From the NCBI RefSeq assembly GCF_011074795.1, contig NZ_JAAMPF010000028.1, forward strand, positions 1 to 34,681: 34,681 nt of DNA, written 5' to 3'. The stretch comes from Marinobacter salicampi. GTDB lineage: Bacteria > Pseudomonadota > Gammaproteobacteria > Pseudomonadales > Oleiphilaceae. Of the stretch, positions 34,600 through 34,681 are shown in pieces. The first letter of the stretch is position 1. Each line of letters begins with the position of its first letter. The notes below the pieces were generated by a model. It saw only the letters and a list, made by a program, of their open reading frames with translations, searched no databases and was not told the origin of the DNA. The translations under genes and the position numbers were made by a program.

Positions 34600-34681
34600 G
34601 CACTAGTGTCCCGTCTGGTTAATTCGCTGATCTACTGAGCCCCAGAGGGCCTTGATAGCTAGGCGCGATGGCGAAGGTTTG
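34600..34681. other. Sequence after recQ, nothing recognised
   Basis: The last 82 bases hold no gene. The stretch GTGTCCCGTCTGGTTAATTC near 34607 resembles the style of an insertion-sequence end, but the window stops too soon to test this. Confidence 0.25.

Noticed and set aside
1..34681. CRISPR arrays, tRNA and rRNA genes
   Set aside because: No regularly spaced repeat-spacer array and no recognisable tRNA or rRNA sequence was seen; the only short repeat series is the three-copy transposon-end set.

Overview
The window looks like a chromosomal stretch of a gammaproteobacterium, most likely Marinobacter or a close relative. That is an inference from gene content and protein style (Cu+ ATPase next to a DUF2933 protein, large GGDEF/EAL proteins, AcpH, TrkH, EpsC-type serine acetyltransferase, RecQ); no rRNA or other marker gene is present. 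The window divides into a mobile/defence region (about 1-14290) and a core or metabolic region (about 14290-34681).

Region A (1-4500), minus strand. A compact operon-like set: a four-helix membrane protein, a ComEC-type metallo-beta-lactamase-fold protein split by a frameshift, and a 769-residue protein fusing a ubiquitin-conjugating-type E2, a ThiF-type E1 and a JAB/JAMM isopeptidase. A DUF2188 miniprotein ending in glycine lies just upstream. This resembles the bacterial ubiquitin-like conjugation loci associated with phage defence, but no obvious ubiquitin-like modifier is seen.

Region B (4610-14290). A Tn7-type transposition module, tnsA-tnsB-tnsC-tniQ, with the first three genes joined by ATGA overlaps. 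Upstream of it are two short paralogous tyrosine recombinases, one with the usual catalytic residues and one with two of them replaced. They flank a divergently read protein carrying a HEPN-type R-x4-H motif. Past tniQ come a lone HipA N-terminal-domain (HipS-like) protein, a lone MbcA/ParS/Xre-type antitoxin, and three regularly spaced copies of a 17-bp repeat that I read as TnsB-binding sites at one transposon end (about 14154-14290). No matching second end was found, so the element may extend left beyond the window and carry Region A as cargo.

Region C (14390-17780). A small secreted peptide gene, a strong hairpin, then a minus-strand copper operon: CopA-type Cu+ ATPase (N-terminal metal-binding domain separated by a frameshift), a DUF2933 membrane protein and a helical-bundle protein, with a MerR/CueR-like dyad upstream of copA.

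Region D (17835-34599). Ordinary chromosomal genes: an SDR oxidoreductase, a six-helix membrane protein, a 1042-residue PAS/GAF/PAS/GGDEF/EAL protein, a peroxiredoxin-like protein, a dehalogenase-like hydrolase, a second PAS-GGDEF-EAL protein whose start is cut off by a 9-base homopolymer, a lipid kinase, ACP phosphodiesterase, a TrkH potassium channel, a carboxylesterase, serine O-acetyltransferase, a glycerolipid-type acyltransferase and RecQ.

Three reading-frame breaks (MBL gene, copA, PAS-GGDEF-EAL) occur in one window. At least some may be sequencing or assembly errors, and this should be kept in mind before calling any of them biological.
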